64,000 bases of DNA from Sphingomonas gellani (GTDB taxonomy: Bacteria; Pseudomonadota; Alphaproteobacteria; Sphingomonadales; Sphingomonadaceae), in the NCBI RefSeq assembly GCF_900110035.1, contig NZ_FOCF01000002.1, positions 248,001 through 312,000 of the forward strand, given 5' to 3'. The notes beneath the pieces are model-generated. The model searched no databases and was not told the DNA's origin. It saw only the letters and a list, made by a program, of their open reading frames with translations. This document shows positions 1 to 8,081 of this stretch, in pieces (position 1 is the first letter of the stretch; every line of letters starts with the position of its first letter). The translations under genes were made by a program, and so were the position numbers.

Positions 1-1433
1 GCCAGATCGCGCGCGGTCGCGATCCAGGTGCCCTGGGCGTCATATCCCTTGTCGTTCCACGCGAAGGCGGCGACCCCTGCCACCGCGACGCGGCTCGGTG
101 CCTCCTGGTTCATCGGGTTGGAGAGGATGCCGGTCAGCTCGCCGGCCAGCCCTGCTTCCCTGCGCACATAGGGGGCGAGCAGCAGCCGTCCGGTCGTCTG
201 GGCATAATCGTTGACCGGGTAATTGTCCCAGAGCAGCGTTTTTCGCCCGAACGCCTTGGTCGCCGCCTTCGCATCGGGGATCGAGATGGCAGGCGGGACG
301 ACATCGGTACCGGTCCACTGCACCACGATCCTCGGGTCGAGCTCCTTGCGCAACGCCGCCTTGTACGGGGTGTCCTTGGCGTCGTAATATTCGGTCGGGA
401 CCATGATCAGCGGCCGCGCTGCCGGCAGCTTCGCGGTCAGATACGCCTGCACGCCGTTCAGGAACCGGGCCTGCGCGACACCCGCCGCCTGCGGTCCCGA
501 CGGGCCGAACGTCGCCTTGTCCCGGTCGCAATTCCACTTGGCATATTCGATATCGTCGAGTGCGACATAGAAGCTGGAGACGCCGATCCCACGCAGCGCG
601 TCGAACTTCCGCTCCAGCGTCTGGGCATCGGCGGGGTCGGAAAAGCAGACGGTCGGGCCGGGCGAGATGGCATAGACGAAATCGATGTGGTTGCGCCGGG
701 CGGTGGCAGCGAGCGTGCTCAAATTGCTCAAGATGGCTGCCGGATAGGCGTCGCGCCATCGGTCCCGCGCAAAGGGATCGTCCTTGGGCGAGTAGACGTA
801 GGTATTGGCCTTCACCGTCGCGAGGAAGTTCAGGTGGCTGGTGCGATCCGCCATCGACCAGGGTTTGCCGTAGAACCCTTCGATCGTGCCGCGGATCGGC
901 ATGGCTGGATGGTCCTGGATCACCATCGCTGGAATGCGGCCGCGCATCGCCAGTTGTCGGAACGTCTGAACGGCATGGAACAGGCCGTCGGCATCATGCC
1001 CGGCCAGCGTCACGATGCCGCCATCGCCAGTGACCTTGCTGACGATGTTATATCCCTCCGGCTTGTCCGGGATGGTCGCCGCGCTGCGTTCGAGCGCCTT
1101 ATGCACCACGCCGGTATCCCCAACGCCGAGGACGACGTGCAGTCGGTCGGCCATGGCCGGCAGGCGCCGCGCCGTGTCGATGGTTTCGACACCAGCCGAG
1201 TTGAGGATATCGCGGACGAGCGCGACGGTGTCGGCATCGGTGCCGGGTTCCGCGATCACGACGACCGATCGACCGACGGTGATGGCACCGCCGCTCGCTT
1301 CGATCGAGACGGGGGCGGGGACCAGCACGGGAAGCGTCGCTGGCTCCGCAACCGCCGCCGTGGCGACGCCCAGGACACTGGCTGCCGTGATCAGCGACGG
1401 CAGAGTAGCCGGTTTGCCGGAACGGCGGATCAT
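1..1433 (-). CDS. GH84 beta-N-acetylhexosaminidase, 3' end outside window
   Basis: Partial gene; the C-terminus lies beyond base 1. Translation from the ATG at 1431-1433 gives an exported protein: an N-terminal stretch MIRRSGKPATLP, a hydrophobic core and an AVA cleavage site near residue 30. It has an N-terminal hexosaminidase-like domain and then the GH84 catalytic barrel. Visible signatures are GTIEGFYGKPWS at about residue 180, ALDDIEY with the adjacent catalytic aspartates D293 and D294, and WDNYPVND near residue 400. Enzymes of this family remove terminal beta-GlcNAc by substrate-assisted catalysis. The gene is divergent from the TonB receptor at 2293 and likely belongs to the same glycan locus, where it could cleave GlcNAc of N-glycans. 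Family assignment is strong; the exact substrate is inferred. Confidence 0.9.
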   Translation of the reverse strand, partial: MIRRSGKPATLPSLITAASVLGVATAAVAEPATLPVLVPAPVSIEASGGAITVGRSVVVIAEPGTDADTVALVRDILNSAGVETIDTARRLPAMADRLHVVLGVGDTGVVHKALERSAATIPDKPEGYNIVSKVTGDGGIVTLAGHDADGLFHAVQTFRQLAMRGRIPAMVIQDHPAMPIRGTIEGFYGKPWSMADRTSHLNFLATVKANTYVYSPKDDPFARDRWRDAYPAAILSNLSTLAATARRNHIDFVYAISPGPTVCFSDPADAQTLERKFDALRGIGVSSFYVALDDIEYAKWNCDRDKATFGPSGPQAAGVAQARFLNGVQAYLTAKLPAARPLIMVPTEYYDAKDTPYKAALRKELDPRIVVQWTGTDVVPPAISIPDAKAATKAFGRKTLLWDNYPVNDYAQTTGRLLLAPYVRREAGLAGELTGILSNPMNQEAPSRVAVAGVAAFAWNDKGYDAQGTWIATARDL

Positions 1434-2183
1434 TGGCTTCTCGCGATATGTGGGTGGTTGCGTCGCGAAGTGTATTGTTTTCGCGCGGACGGCAAGAGTT
1501 CGGATCGTGACGGTCGAAACCGATGGGCGGAGAGAAGCGATGGCTAGCCGTGGAGGCTCGCCATGGTTGGGTCGAGACGATCGGTGCCGTCAGTCCTCCG
1601 TTCACGCGCCTTTTGGTGGCTCGCCGCGCGGCTTGATCTTCCAGCCGCACGCGTGCCGTTGAATGCGTTATAAGTCTCGATCGGCAAGGCTGGTATCAGC
1701 ACCTCGGTGAGCAGCGCGGTGATCCAGTCCCATTCTTCGCTTTGAGAGTGCGCTGCGAGAGCGCTCGCTGCTGCGGGAACGGATGGTGCGGGCTTAACCT
1801 CTTCGGTCTAGCTTTCTCATGCAGGAAGCCAATTCGGCTGGCCCAGTCGAGCGTGCCTCGATTCGGCTGTGACTGAGTATGAATGGCGCTCACGGCGGCC
1901 ATAGTGACGAGGTCGGCTTCCCCGCTGATCTCGATCACTGCGGCGAGACGCAATGCGACGCGACGGGGCGGCCCGTGACACTCTCGTCATTCCGAAGGGT
2001 CGAGTACGATGACCGCGAGACAACTGCGTCGAAGTAAAAACCTGCGACCTCATAACGGTTTAGGCGCCGCGCACCTGCCGGCTTCTCGGCCGTCCGTTCT
2101 GGTTTTTTCAGCTTTCCAAACACTCGCAACGCCATCGTGCAGGAGAGTGCCTTTCTGACAGGCGGGAGCAGCGGGCGATTTAA
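1434..2183. other. intergenic region without a convincing gene
   Basis: About 750 bases between the divergent GH84 and TonB-receptor genes. Short reading frames exist on both strands, but none has a recognisable product, a good ribosome binding site or plausible composition. No IS end, tRNA or strong hairpin was noticed. The last 100 bases before the receptor become AT-rich and hold the regulatory sites listed separately. Confidence 0.5.
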
Positions 2184-2196
2184 TTAAAGAAAATGA
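2184..2196 (+). promoter_or_regulatory. AT-rich motif copy 1
   Basis: TTAAAGAAAATGA stands out in GC-rich surroundings upstream of the TonB receptor. A near-identical 13-mer (one mismatch) lies at 7974-7986 before the GH2 gene, and its first nine bases recur in reverse at 14813-14821. It could be an operator shared by the locus, or an UP-like promoter element. This is a pattern observation only. Confidence 0.35.
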
Positions 2197-2207
2197 CAAA
2201 ACTTATC

Positions 2208-2235
2208 TTGATAGCGCTAAATTTAGAACTATCCT
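2208..2235 (+). promoter_or_regulatory. putative sigma-70-like promoter of the TonB receptor
   Basis: TTGATA at 2208-2213 and TATCCT at 2230-2235 are separated by 16 bases, about 58 bases before the receptor start. The -35 box is overlapped by the palindromic operator candidate at 2209-2222, so a bound repressor would block polymerase. Seen by eye; no transcript evidence. Confidence 0.4.
2209..2222 (+). promoter_or_regulatory. LacI-family-type operator candidate
   Basis: TGATAGCGCTAAAT contains the perfect 8-base palindrome TAGCGCTA. This is the core typical of LacI-family operators that control sugar-inducible TonB-receptor genes in alphaproteobacteria such as Caulobacter. No LacI regulator lies in the window (the local regulator is ROK type), so the cognate protein is unknown. 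Confidence 0.45.
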
Positions 2236-2292
2236 GCGCCGAGCGATGATCCGGGTGAGCAAGGCGGATCAGCTCGAAACGGGGAGAGATCT

Positions 2293-5200
2293 ATGCGGCA
2301 GGTAATCAGCAAAGCTTTGTGGCGTGCGTCCTTGGTAGCATCGACGATGCTTGCTTCGCCGGTGATGGCACAGCAGCGTCCAACGGAGCCGGCTCCCACG
2401 GCTGAAGGCGCGAACGCTGCCGCTGGGCGGGCCGGTGCCACCGCGCCGGATGCGACGGTGCAGGGCGCGGTTGCGCAGGATGTCGCACCGGCACAAGCTG
2501 AGCCGCAGCGCGACGTGGTGGTGACGGGATCGCGCATCATCTCCAGCGGCTTCACCGCGCCGACGCCGACGCAGGTGCTGAGCTACGAGGCGATCACCAA
2601 GAACGCGCAGCCGAACATCTTCACCACCGTGGCGCAACTTCCCTCGCTTCAGGGCAGCACGGGCGCATCGGTCGGCGCCAACGGGACCTCGACGGGCGTT
2701 CAGGGTCTCAGCACGCTCAGTCTGCGTGGCCTACAGCCGATCCGCACGCTGACGCTGATCGACGGGCAGCGCGTCGTCGGCGCAAACGTCACGGGTGTCG
2801 CGGACGTCAGCCTGTTTCCGCAGTTGCTGATCGAGCGGGTCGACGTCGTGACAGGCGGCGCGTCTGCTTCCTACGGTTCGGACGCGGTTGGCGGTGTCGT
2901 CAACTTCATCACCAACACGCGCTTCGAGGGCTTCCGGGCAAACGCGCAGACCGGGATCAGCACCTATGGCGACGATCACAATTATACGTTCCAGGCCGCC
3001 CTGGGCAGGGCGTTCATGCAGGATCGCCTCCACGTCATCCTGAGCGGTGAGTACAGCCACGAGGACGGGATTCCCTCTGCCGGCTTCGGCGTCGGCAACA
3101 GCCCGGATGGCGATGGCCCCAACGGGCGCGACTGGCTGGTCGCGCGCGGCGTGTTGAACCGTGGCATCACCCGCGATGGCCTGCCGCAGTATCTGTACCG
3201 CGACCATGTTCAGTCGACGCTGTTCGGCCGATTCGGCCTCATCAACTCCGGCCCGCTGCAAGGCACGGCCTTTGACGGCAACGGCAATCCGGTCCCGTTC
3301 CGCTACGGCACCGAATGTGTGCCCGGCTCCTGCGTCGGCGGCGACCTGAGCGGCAGTGTCGCCAATGGCAACAGCCTGAAATCGGCGATCGGGCGCCTGA
3401 ACACCTATGGCCGGGTCGGGTTCGACATCGACCCGAACAACGAGATCTACGGCACCTTCAACGTCGCGGAGGTGAAGACCAGCAACACGCCAAATCCGGG
3501 TTTCGCGCAGGACAACCTGACGATCCAATGCTCGAACCCGTTCGTACCGGCGGCCGTTCAGGCGGCATGCGCGGCCAACGGCATCACCAGTTTCCGCTTC
3601 GGCACCGTAAACCCGATGTTCGATTTCATCGACGTGAACACGCGGCGTCGTCAGTACCGCTTCGTCGGCGGGGCCAAGGGCAAGGTGGCCGTGTTCGGCA
3701 CCGACTGGCGTTACGATGCCTATTACCAGCACGGCACCGAGATCACCGACATCAACGTCAGCAACATCGCGCTGATGCCGCGTTATCGTGCGGCGGTGCA
3801 GGCGGTGCGCGGCCCGAACGGCGTGATCACCTGCGCCGATCCGATCGCGGTGGCGAACGGCTGCTCCCCGCTGAACGTGTTCGGCAACGTGACGCCGTCC
3901 GATGCGACCCGCGACTACATCACGCCGCCGAACGGCCCGTTCCAGCACACGCGCCAGACGCAGGACGTCGCCGGCCTGTCGGTCAGCGGCGAGACGTTCG
4001 ACCTGCCGGCGGGACCGCTGGCGGTCGCGCTCGGCTCCGAGTTCCGCCATGAATTCTACCGCGTGAACGCCGATCCCTATGGCAACGGCGTGAACGTCGC
4101 GGGAAGTGCCTATGGCGCGGATTATCCGGCCGATCCCCTGCTCAGCAAGGGCGGTGGTAACTGGTACGCGGGCAATTACCGGAATGGCGGCGGCGGCTAT
4201 GATGTGCTGGAGGCGTTCCTGGAGCTCAATGCACCGATCATCAACTCGCAGGAGTTCGGACGGGCGAACCTGAACGTCGCCGGCCGCGCCACCAACTACA
4301 GCACGTCGGGCACGGTCTACACGTGGAAGATCGGCGGTACGTTCGACACGGCGATCGACGGCTTCCGCCTCCGCGCGGTCACGTCGCGCGACATCCGCGC
4401 GCCCAACCTCAGCGAGTTGTTCGCGGCGCCGGTGACCAGCAACCGGACCGGCACGATCGATCCGTTCAACAACAACCGCTCGATCACGGTGCTGCAGACG
4501 ACCACCGGCAACCCGAACCTGAAGCCGGAGATTGCGCGCAACACCGAGTTGGGGATGGTCCTGTCCCGGCCGAGCTGGCTGCCCGGGCTGAGCCTGTCGT
4601 TCGACTATTTCAAGATCGACATCAGGAACGCGATCTCCGCACTGGACGCGCAGACGCAGATCAACCTGTGTTTCGGGGGCGTCTCCTTCACCTGCGGGTC
4701 GTTCGACCTCAGCAACCTCGACTCGGCCTATGTCACGGTGCAGCCGTTCAACTTCGCGTCGATCAAGACCGACGGTTTCGATATCGAGGGCAGCTACCGT
4801 ACCGAATTGGACGGGATCGGCCTGCCGGGGCGGTTCACCGTGCGCGCGCTTGCCACGCACACGATGAACTTCATCCAGGATACCGGTCTGCCGAACACGA
4901 TCCCGAAGCAGCTCGCGGGCACCAACATCGAGGCGACGGCGGTTCCGCATTGGAAGTTGCTGGCGACGCAGGACTACAGCACCGACCTGTTCAGCTTCAC
5001 GCTTCAGGAGCGCTGGTTCAGCGCGGGCGTGTTGTCCAACGAGAACATCGTCTGCTCGACCAATTGCCCGGTGTCGACGGTCAACCACCCGACCTACGAC
5101 TACAACCGCGTGCCCGGCGCGTTCTACCTGGACGTCAGCACGTCGTACAAGTTCACGCCGCACATCTCGGGCTATTTCAAGATCGACAACCTGTTGAACC

Positions 5201-5295
5201 GTGACGCCGAGACGGTCCCCGGCAACATCACTACGCCGACGCTGTACGACGTCGTCGGGCGCGCGTTCCGGTTGGGCTTCCGCGCCAACTTCTGA
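2293..5295 (+). CDS. TonB-dependent receptor of the glycan locus
   Basis: 1000-residue outer-membrane receptor. It has a signal peptide ending near ASPVMAQQ (about residue 26), then a Pro/Ala-rich linker and a TonB-box/plug start at DVVVTGSRI (about residue 75). The plug includes SLRGLQPIRTLTLIDGQR, GGASASYGSDAVGGVVNF follows, and a long barrel ends in RLGFRANF with the usual terminal phenylalanine. The length and the DVVVTGSRI form are typical of sphingomonad and xanthomonad receptors for oligosaccharides. It is followed, after a strong hairpin, by GH3 and GH2 genes in the same direction. It probably imports the oligosaccharide or glycopeptide that the locus digests. The ligand is inferred from the neighbours only. 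Confidence 0.9.
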   Translation: MRQVISKALWRASLVASTMLASPVMAQQRPTEPAPTAEGANAAAGRAGATAPDATVQGAVAQDVAPAQAEPQRDVVVTGSRIISSGFTAPTPTQVLSYEAITKNAQPNIFTTVAQLPSLQGSTGASVGANGTSTGVQGLSTLSLRGLQPIRTLTLIDGQRVVGANVTGVADVSLFPQLLIERVDVVTGGASASYGSDAVGGVVNFITNTRFEGFRANAQTGISTYGDDHNYTFQAALGRAFMQDRLHVILSGEYSHEDGIPSAGFGVGNSPDGDGPNGRDWLVARGVLNRGITRDGLPQYLYRDHVQSTLFGRFGLINSGPLQGTAFDGNGNPVPFRYGTECVPGSCVGGDLSGSVANGNSLKSAIGRLNTYGRVGFDIDPNNEIYGTFNVAEVKTSNTPNPGFAQDNLTIQCSNPFVPAAVQAACAANGITSFRFGTVNPMFDFIDVNTRRRQYRFVGGAKGKVAVFGTDWRYDAYYQHGTEITDINVSNIALMPRYRAAVQAVRGPNGVITCADPIAVANGCSPLNVFGNVTPSDATRDYITPPNGPFQHTRQTQDVAGLSVSGETFDLPAGPLAVALGSEFRHEFYRVNADPYGNGVNVAGSAYGADYPADPLLSKGGGNWYAGNYRNGGGGYDVLEAFLELNAPIINSQEFGRANLNVAGRATNYSTSGTVYTWKIGGTFDTAIDGFRLRAVTSRDIRAPNLSELFAAPVTSNRTGTIDPFNNNRSITVLQTTTGNPNLKPEIARNTELGMVLSRPSWLPGLSLSFDYFKIDIRNAISALDAQTQINLCFGGVSFTCGSFDLSNLDSAYVTVQPFNFASIKTDGFDIEGSYRTELDGIGLPGRFTVRALATHTMNFIQDTGLPNTIPKQLAGTNIEATAVPHWKLLATQDYSTDLFSFTLQERWFSAGVLSNENIVCSTNCPVSTVNHPTYDYNRVPGAFYLDVSTSYKFTPHISGYFKIDNLLNRDAETVPGNITTPTLYDVVGRAFRLGFRANF

Positions 5296-5300
5296 CGCCT

Positions 5301-5332
5301 TGGGCGGCTCGGGACAGTGATCGCCCGAGCCG
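5301..5332 (+). terminator. perfect 11-bp hairpin between receptor and GH3 gene
   Basis: GGCGGCTCGGG (5301-5311) pairs perfectly with CCCGAGCCGCC (5322-5332) around a 10-base loop. No T run follows. It begins 5 bases after the receptor stop codon. It could act as a partial terminator or protect the receptor mRNA 3' end, giving much more receptor than enzyme from one transcript. Confidence 0.55.
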
Positions 5333-5360
5333 CCATGGCGCTCACCGGTGAGGTACGTTC

Positions 5361-7934
5361 ATGTTGTCGCTGTTGTTGATGGCCGCCGATGCGCCGCTTG
5401 TTGCAAAGAAGATCGACCAGGCCATCGCGTCAATGACATTGGAGGAAAAGGCGGCGCAGCTGGGCAGCAGCGCACCCGCCCTCCCGAAGGCCGACCTTCC
5501 GGCCTATGATTATTGGAGCGAGGGGCTGCACGGCTTCGCGCGCGACGGGATCGCGACCGTGTTTCCGCAGGCCATCGCGCTCGCCGCGACCTGGAACACC
5601 GACCTGCTGCAATCGGTCGGCGACGTGGTGTCGACGGAGGGACGGGCGAAGTACAACAGCCTGCCGCGAACGGCGGATCGCCGCCGCTTCTCGGGGCTGC
5701 ACATCTGGTCGCCCAACATCAACATCTTCCGCGATCCGCGCTGGGGGCGGGGGCAGGAAACCTATGGCGAAGACCCGTACCTGACGGGCAAGCTCGGCGT
5801 CGCCTTCGTGCGCGGCATCCAGGGGCCCGACCCCGCTCATCCCAAGGCGATCGCGACGCCGAAGCATTTCGCGGTTCATTCCGGGCCGGAAGCTGGCCGT
5901 AACAGCTTCGACGTCGACACGTCGGCCCGCGACATGGCCGAAACCTATACGCCCGCATTCCGCATGGCCCTGACCGAAGGGGCGGCCTTGTCGACCATGT
6001 GTGCGTACAATGCGATCCACGGCGTGCCGGCCTGTGCCTCCGCGCCGTTGCTTGGCGAGCGCGTGAGGGGCGATTGGGGCTTTGGCGGGGCGATCGTGTC
6101 CGACTGCGATGCGGTCGGCTATATCGAGACCTTTCATCATTACACGCTCGACCTGCCGGGCGCGGCCGCAGCTGCCCTCCGCGCCGGAACCGACCTGGAT
6201 TGCGGTCCGAGCTACGGCGCCCTTCCCGAGGCGGTGCAGCGCGGCCTTGTTCCCGAAGCGGCGCTGGACACGTCGCTGCGTCGCGTCTTCGCCTCTCGTG
6301 CAGCCCTTGGCATCGCATTCGGCCAGACCAGCCCATGGGATCGCATCAAAGCGTCGCAGATCGGCACCGCGAAACATCGTGAGCTGGCCCTGAAAGCCGC
6401 CGAGCAATCGCTTGTCCTGCTGACGAACAAGGACCGACTGCCGTTGAAACCGGGGGCAACGATCGCCGTGATCGGGCCCAATGCAGATTCGCTGGACGTG
6501 CTCGAGGCGAACTACCACGGCACCGCGGCTGCTCCCGTCACCCCGCTGGAGGGCATTCGCTCGCGGTTCGGGGCAAGCCGTATCCGCTATGCCCAGGGGA
6601 GTATGCTGGCGGACGGTGTGCCGGTGACAGTGCCGGAAACGGCGCTGCGTGCGAATGGCTCGGTCGGATTGCTGGGGACCTATTTTCGCGGCGTGAACTT
6701 TGCGGGTGCACCGCTTGCCACGCGTCGTGACCGGAAGATCGACTTCGACTGGGATCGTGCCCCGCCCGTATCGGGTCTGGCGGAGGCCGGATATTCGGTG
6801 CGCTGGACCGGGCAGATCGTGCCGCCGGCGCCCGGACGCTATCGTTTGCGACTGGATGTTCCGCGCTGTTTCGATTGCGACGGCCACGACCCGGTGCGGC
6901 TGTGGGTCGACGGCCAGCAGGTCATTACCGACGACGGCAGCGACGAGGCGGTGGAGGCCGCCGTAGAGTTCGCCGATGCACGGCCGCGCGACATTCGCAT
7001 CGACTATGTTCATTCCAGCCAGGACGGCGGCATCGGTCTGCGATGGGTGGCACCGGCAGAAGCGCAGCGCAGCGAAGCGGTCGCGGTTGCGAACGACGCC
7101 GATGTCGTGGTCGCGTTCGTCGGTCTGTCGCCCACCCTTGAGGGTGAGGCTCTTCGGCTGGAGGTTCCCGGCTTCAACGGCGGCGACCGAACCGCAATCG
7201 AGCTTCCCGAACCGCAACGGGCCATGCTGGAAGCGCTGGGCAAGGCGGGCAAGCCATTGATCGTCGTGCAGATGACCGGAGCCGCGATCGCGGACGGGTG
7301 GAGCAAGGAACATGCCGACGCGGTCATGGCGGCGTGGTACCCTGGCCAAGCCGGCGGCACTGCGATCGCGCGGGTGCTGGCTGGCGATGTCAGTCCCAGC
7401 GGACGCCTGCCCGTGACCTTCTACGCGGCCACGCGGGATCTGCCCGCCTATATCGATTACCACATGAAGAACCGGACCTATCGGTTCTTCGCGGGCACGC
7501 CTTTGTACCACTTCGGACATGGACTCAGCTATAGCCGTTTTGCCTATGCACCGGTCACGCCAGCATCTGCCAGCGTTGGTGCAGGGCAGCCGCTCGTTAC
7601 CTCCGTTCGGGTCAGCAACATCGGCGCCGTCCCCGCTGACGAGGTCGTGCAGGCCTATCTTGCGCCGACGGCCCCTCAGCCACAGGGGCGCACCACGGCT
7701 GTGCTGCAGCGTCAGCTGGTCGGGTTCAGCCGCGTGACGCTGAAGCCGGGAGAAAGCCGGCAGGTCAGCCTGACGATCGACCCACGCAGCCTCAGCCTGG
7801 TCGAGCATGACGGCACCCGCGCGGTGATGCCGGGCCGTTATCGCCTTTTCGTCGGCGGGGGGCAGCCGGGCGACGTGGCGGGTGTCTGGACGGACGTGAC
7901 GATCACGGGAATACGGACGATATTGCCCAAGTAA
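5361..7934 (+). CDS. GH3 beta-glycosidase (beta-xylosidase type) with PA14 insert
   Basis: 857 residues. The N-terminal GH3 barrel has TYGEDPYLTGKLG and the nucleophile motif IVSDCDAV (D248). The second GH3 domain is interrupted by a PA14 carbohydrate-binding domain at about residues 440-560 and is followed by a FnIII-like domain from about 740. The SDC rather than SDW nucleophile context and the YGEDPYLTG block resemble bacterial beta-xylosidases. In the nix cluster of Xanthomonas campestris a GH3 enzyme removes core beta-1,2-xylose from plant N-glycans, and this context (GH92, GH125, GH2) suggests the same role here. The ATG at 5361 has GAGGT upstream. The hydrophobic start MLSLLLMAADA is too short for a normal signal peptide, so cell location is unclear. 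A beta-glucosidase is the alternative. Confidence 0.88.
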   Translation: MLSLLLMAADAPLVAKKIDQAIASMTLEEKAAQLGSSAPALPKADLPAYDYWSEGLHGFARDGIATVFPQAIALAATWNTDLLQSVGDVVSTEGRAKYNSLPRTADRRRFSGLHIWSPNINIFRDPRWGRGQETYGEDPYLTGKLGVAFVRGIQGPDPAHPKAIATPKHFAVHSGPEAGRNSFDVDTSARDMAETYTPAFRMALTEGAALSTMCAYNAIHGVPACASAPLLGERVRGDWGFGGAIVSDCDAVGYIETFHHYTLDLPGAAAAALRAGTDLDCGPSYGALPEAVQRGLVPEAALDTSLRRVFASRAALGIAFGQTSPWDRIKASQIGTAKHRELALKAAEQSLVLLTNKDRLPLKPGATIAVIGPNADSLDVLEANYHGTAAAPVTPLEGIRSRFGASRIRYAQGSMLADGVPVTVPETALRANGSVGLLGTYFRGVNFAGAPLATRRDRKIDFDWDRAPPVSGLAEAGYSVRWTGQIVPPAPGRYRLRLDVPRCFDCDGHDPVRLWVDGQQVITDDGSDEAVEAAVEFADARPRDIRIDYVHSSQDGGIGLRWVAPAEAQRSEAVAVANDADVVVAFVGLSPTLEGEALRLEVPGFNGGDRTAIELPEPQRAMLEALGKAGKPLIVVQMTGAAIADGWSKEHADAVMAAWYPGQAGGTAIARVLAGDVSPSGRLPVTFYAATRDLPAYIDYHMKNRTYRFFAGTPLYHFGHGLSYSRFAYAPVTPASASVGAGQPLVTSVRVSNIGAVPADEVVQAYLAPTAPQPQGRTTAVLQRQLVGFSRVTLKPGESRQVSLTIDPRSLSLVEHDGTRAVMPGRYRLFVGGGQPGDVAGVWTDVTITGIRTILPK

Positions 7935-7973
7935 GCCGCTGCCGCTGAGGGCGGGCGAGCGACCGTAGCACCA

Positions 7974-7986
7974 TTAAATAAAATGA
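7974..7986 (+). promoter_or_regulatory. AT-rich motif copy 2
   Basis: TTAAATAAAATGA, one mismatch from the copy at 2184-2196, lies in the 147-base gap between GH3 and GH2. It suggests that the GH2 gene has its own regulated promoter as well as read-through from the receptor. Function inferred. Confidence 0.35.
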
Positions 7987-8081
7987 TCTCATTAACTCTT
8001 GCCGCTCTGGGTCTCCCTGAGGCAGGTTTCACCGAGCGGCTGTTGTGGTCAGCCAGCACATTATTCAGTGAGGAGCCGCGA

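Noticed and set aside
2731..5163. 810-codon minus frame opposite the TonB receptor
   Set aside because: Shadow of the receptor gene; Arg/Val-rich translation without any family motif.
5430..7808. 792-codon minus frame opposite the GH3 gene
   Set aside because: Shadow of a clear GH3 enzyme; no domains in the translation.
7983..8081. N-terminal extension of the GH2 gene to an ATG at 7983
   Set aside because: The ATG lies inside an AT-rich motif with no ribosome binding site. The signal peptide and GAGGAG support the start at 8082.
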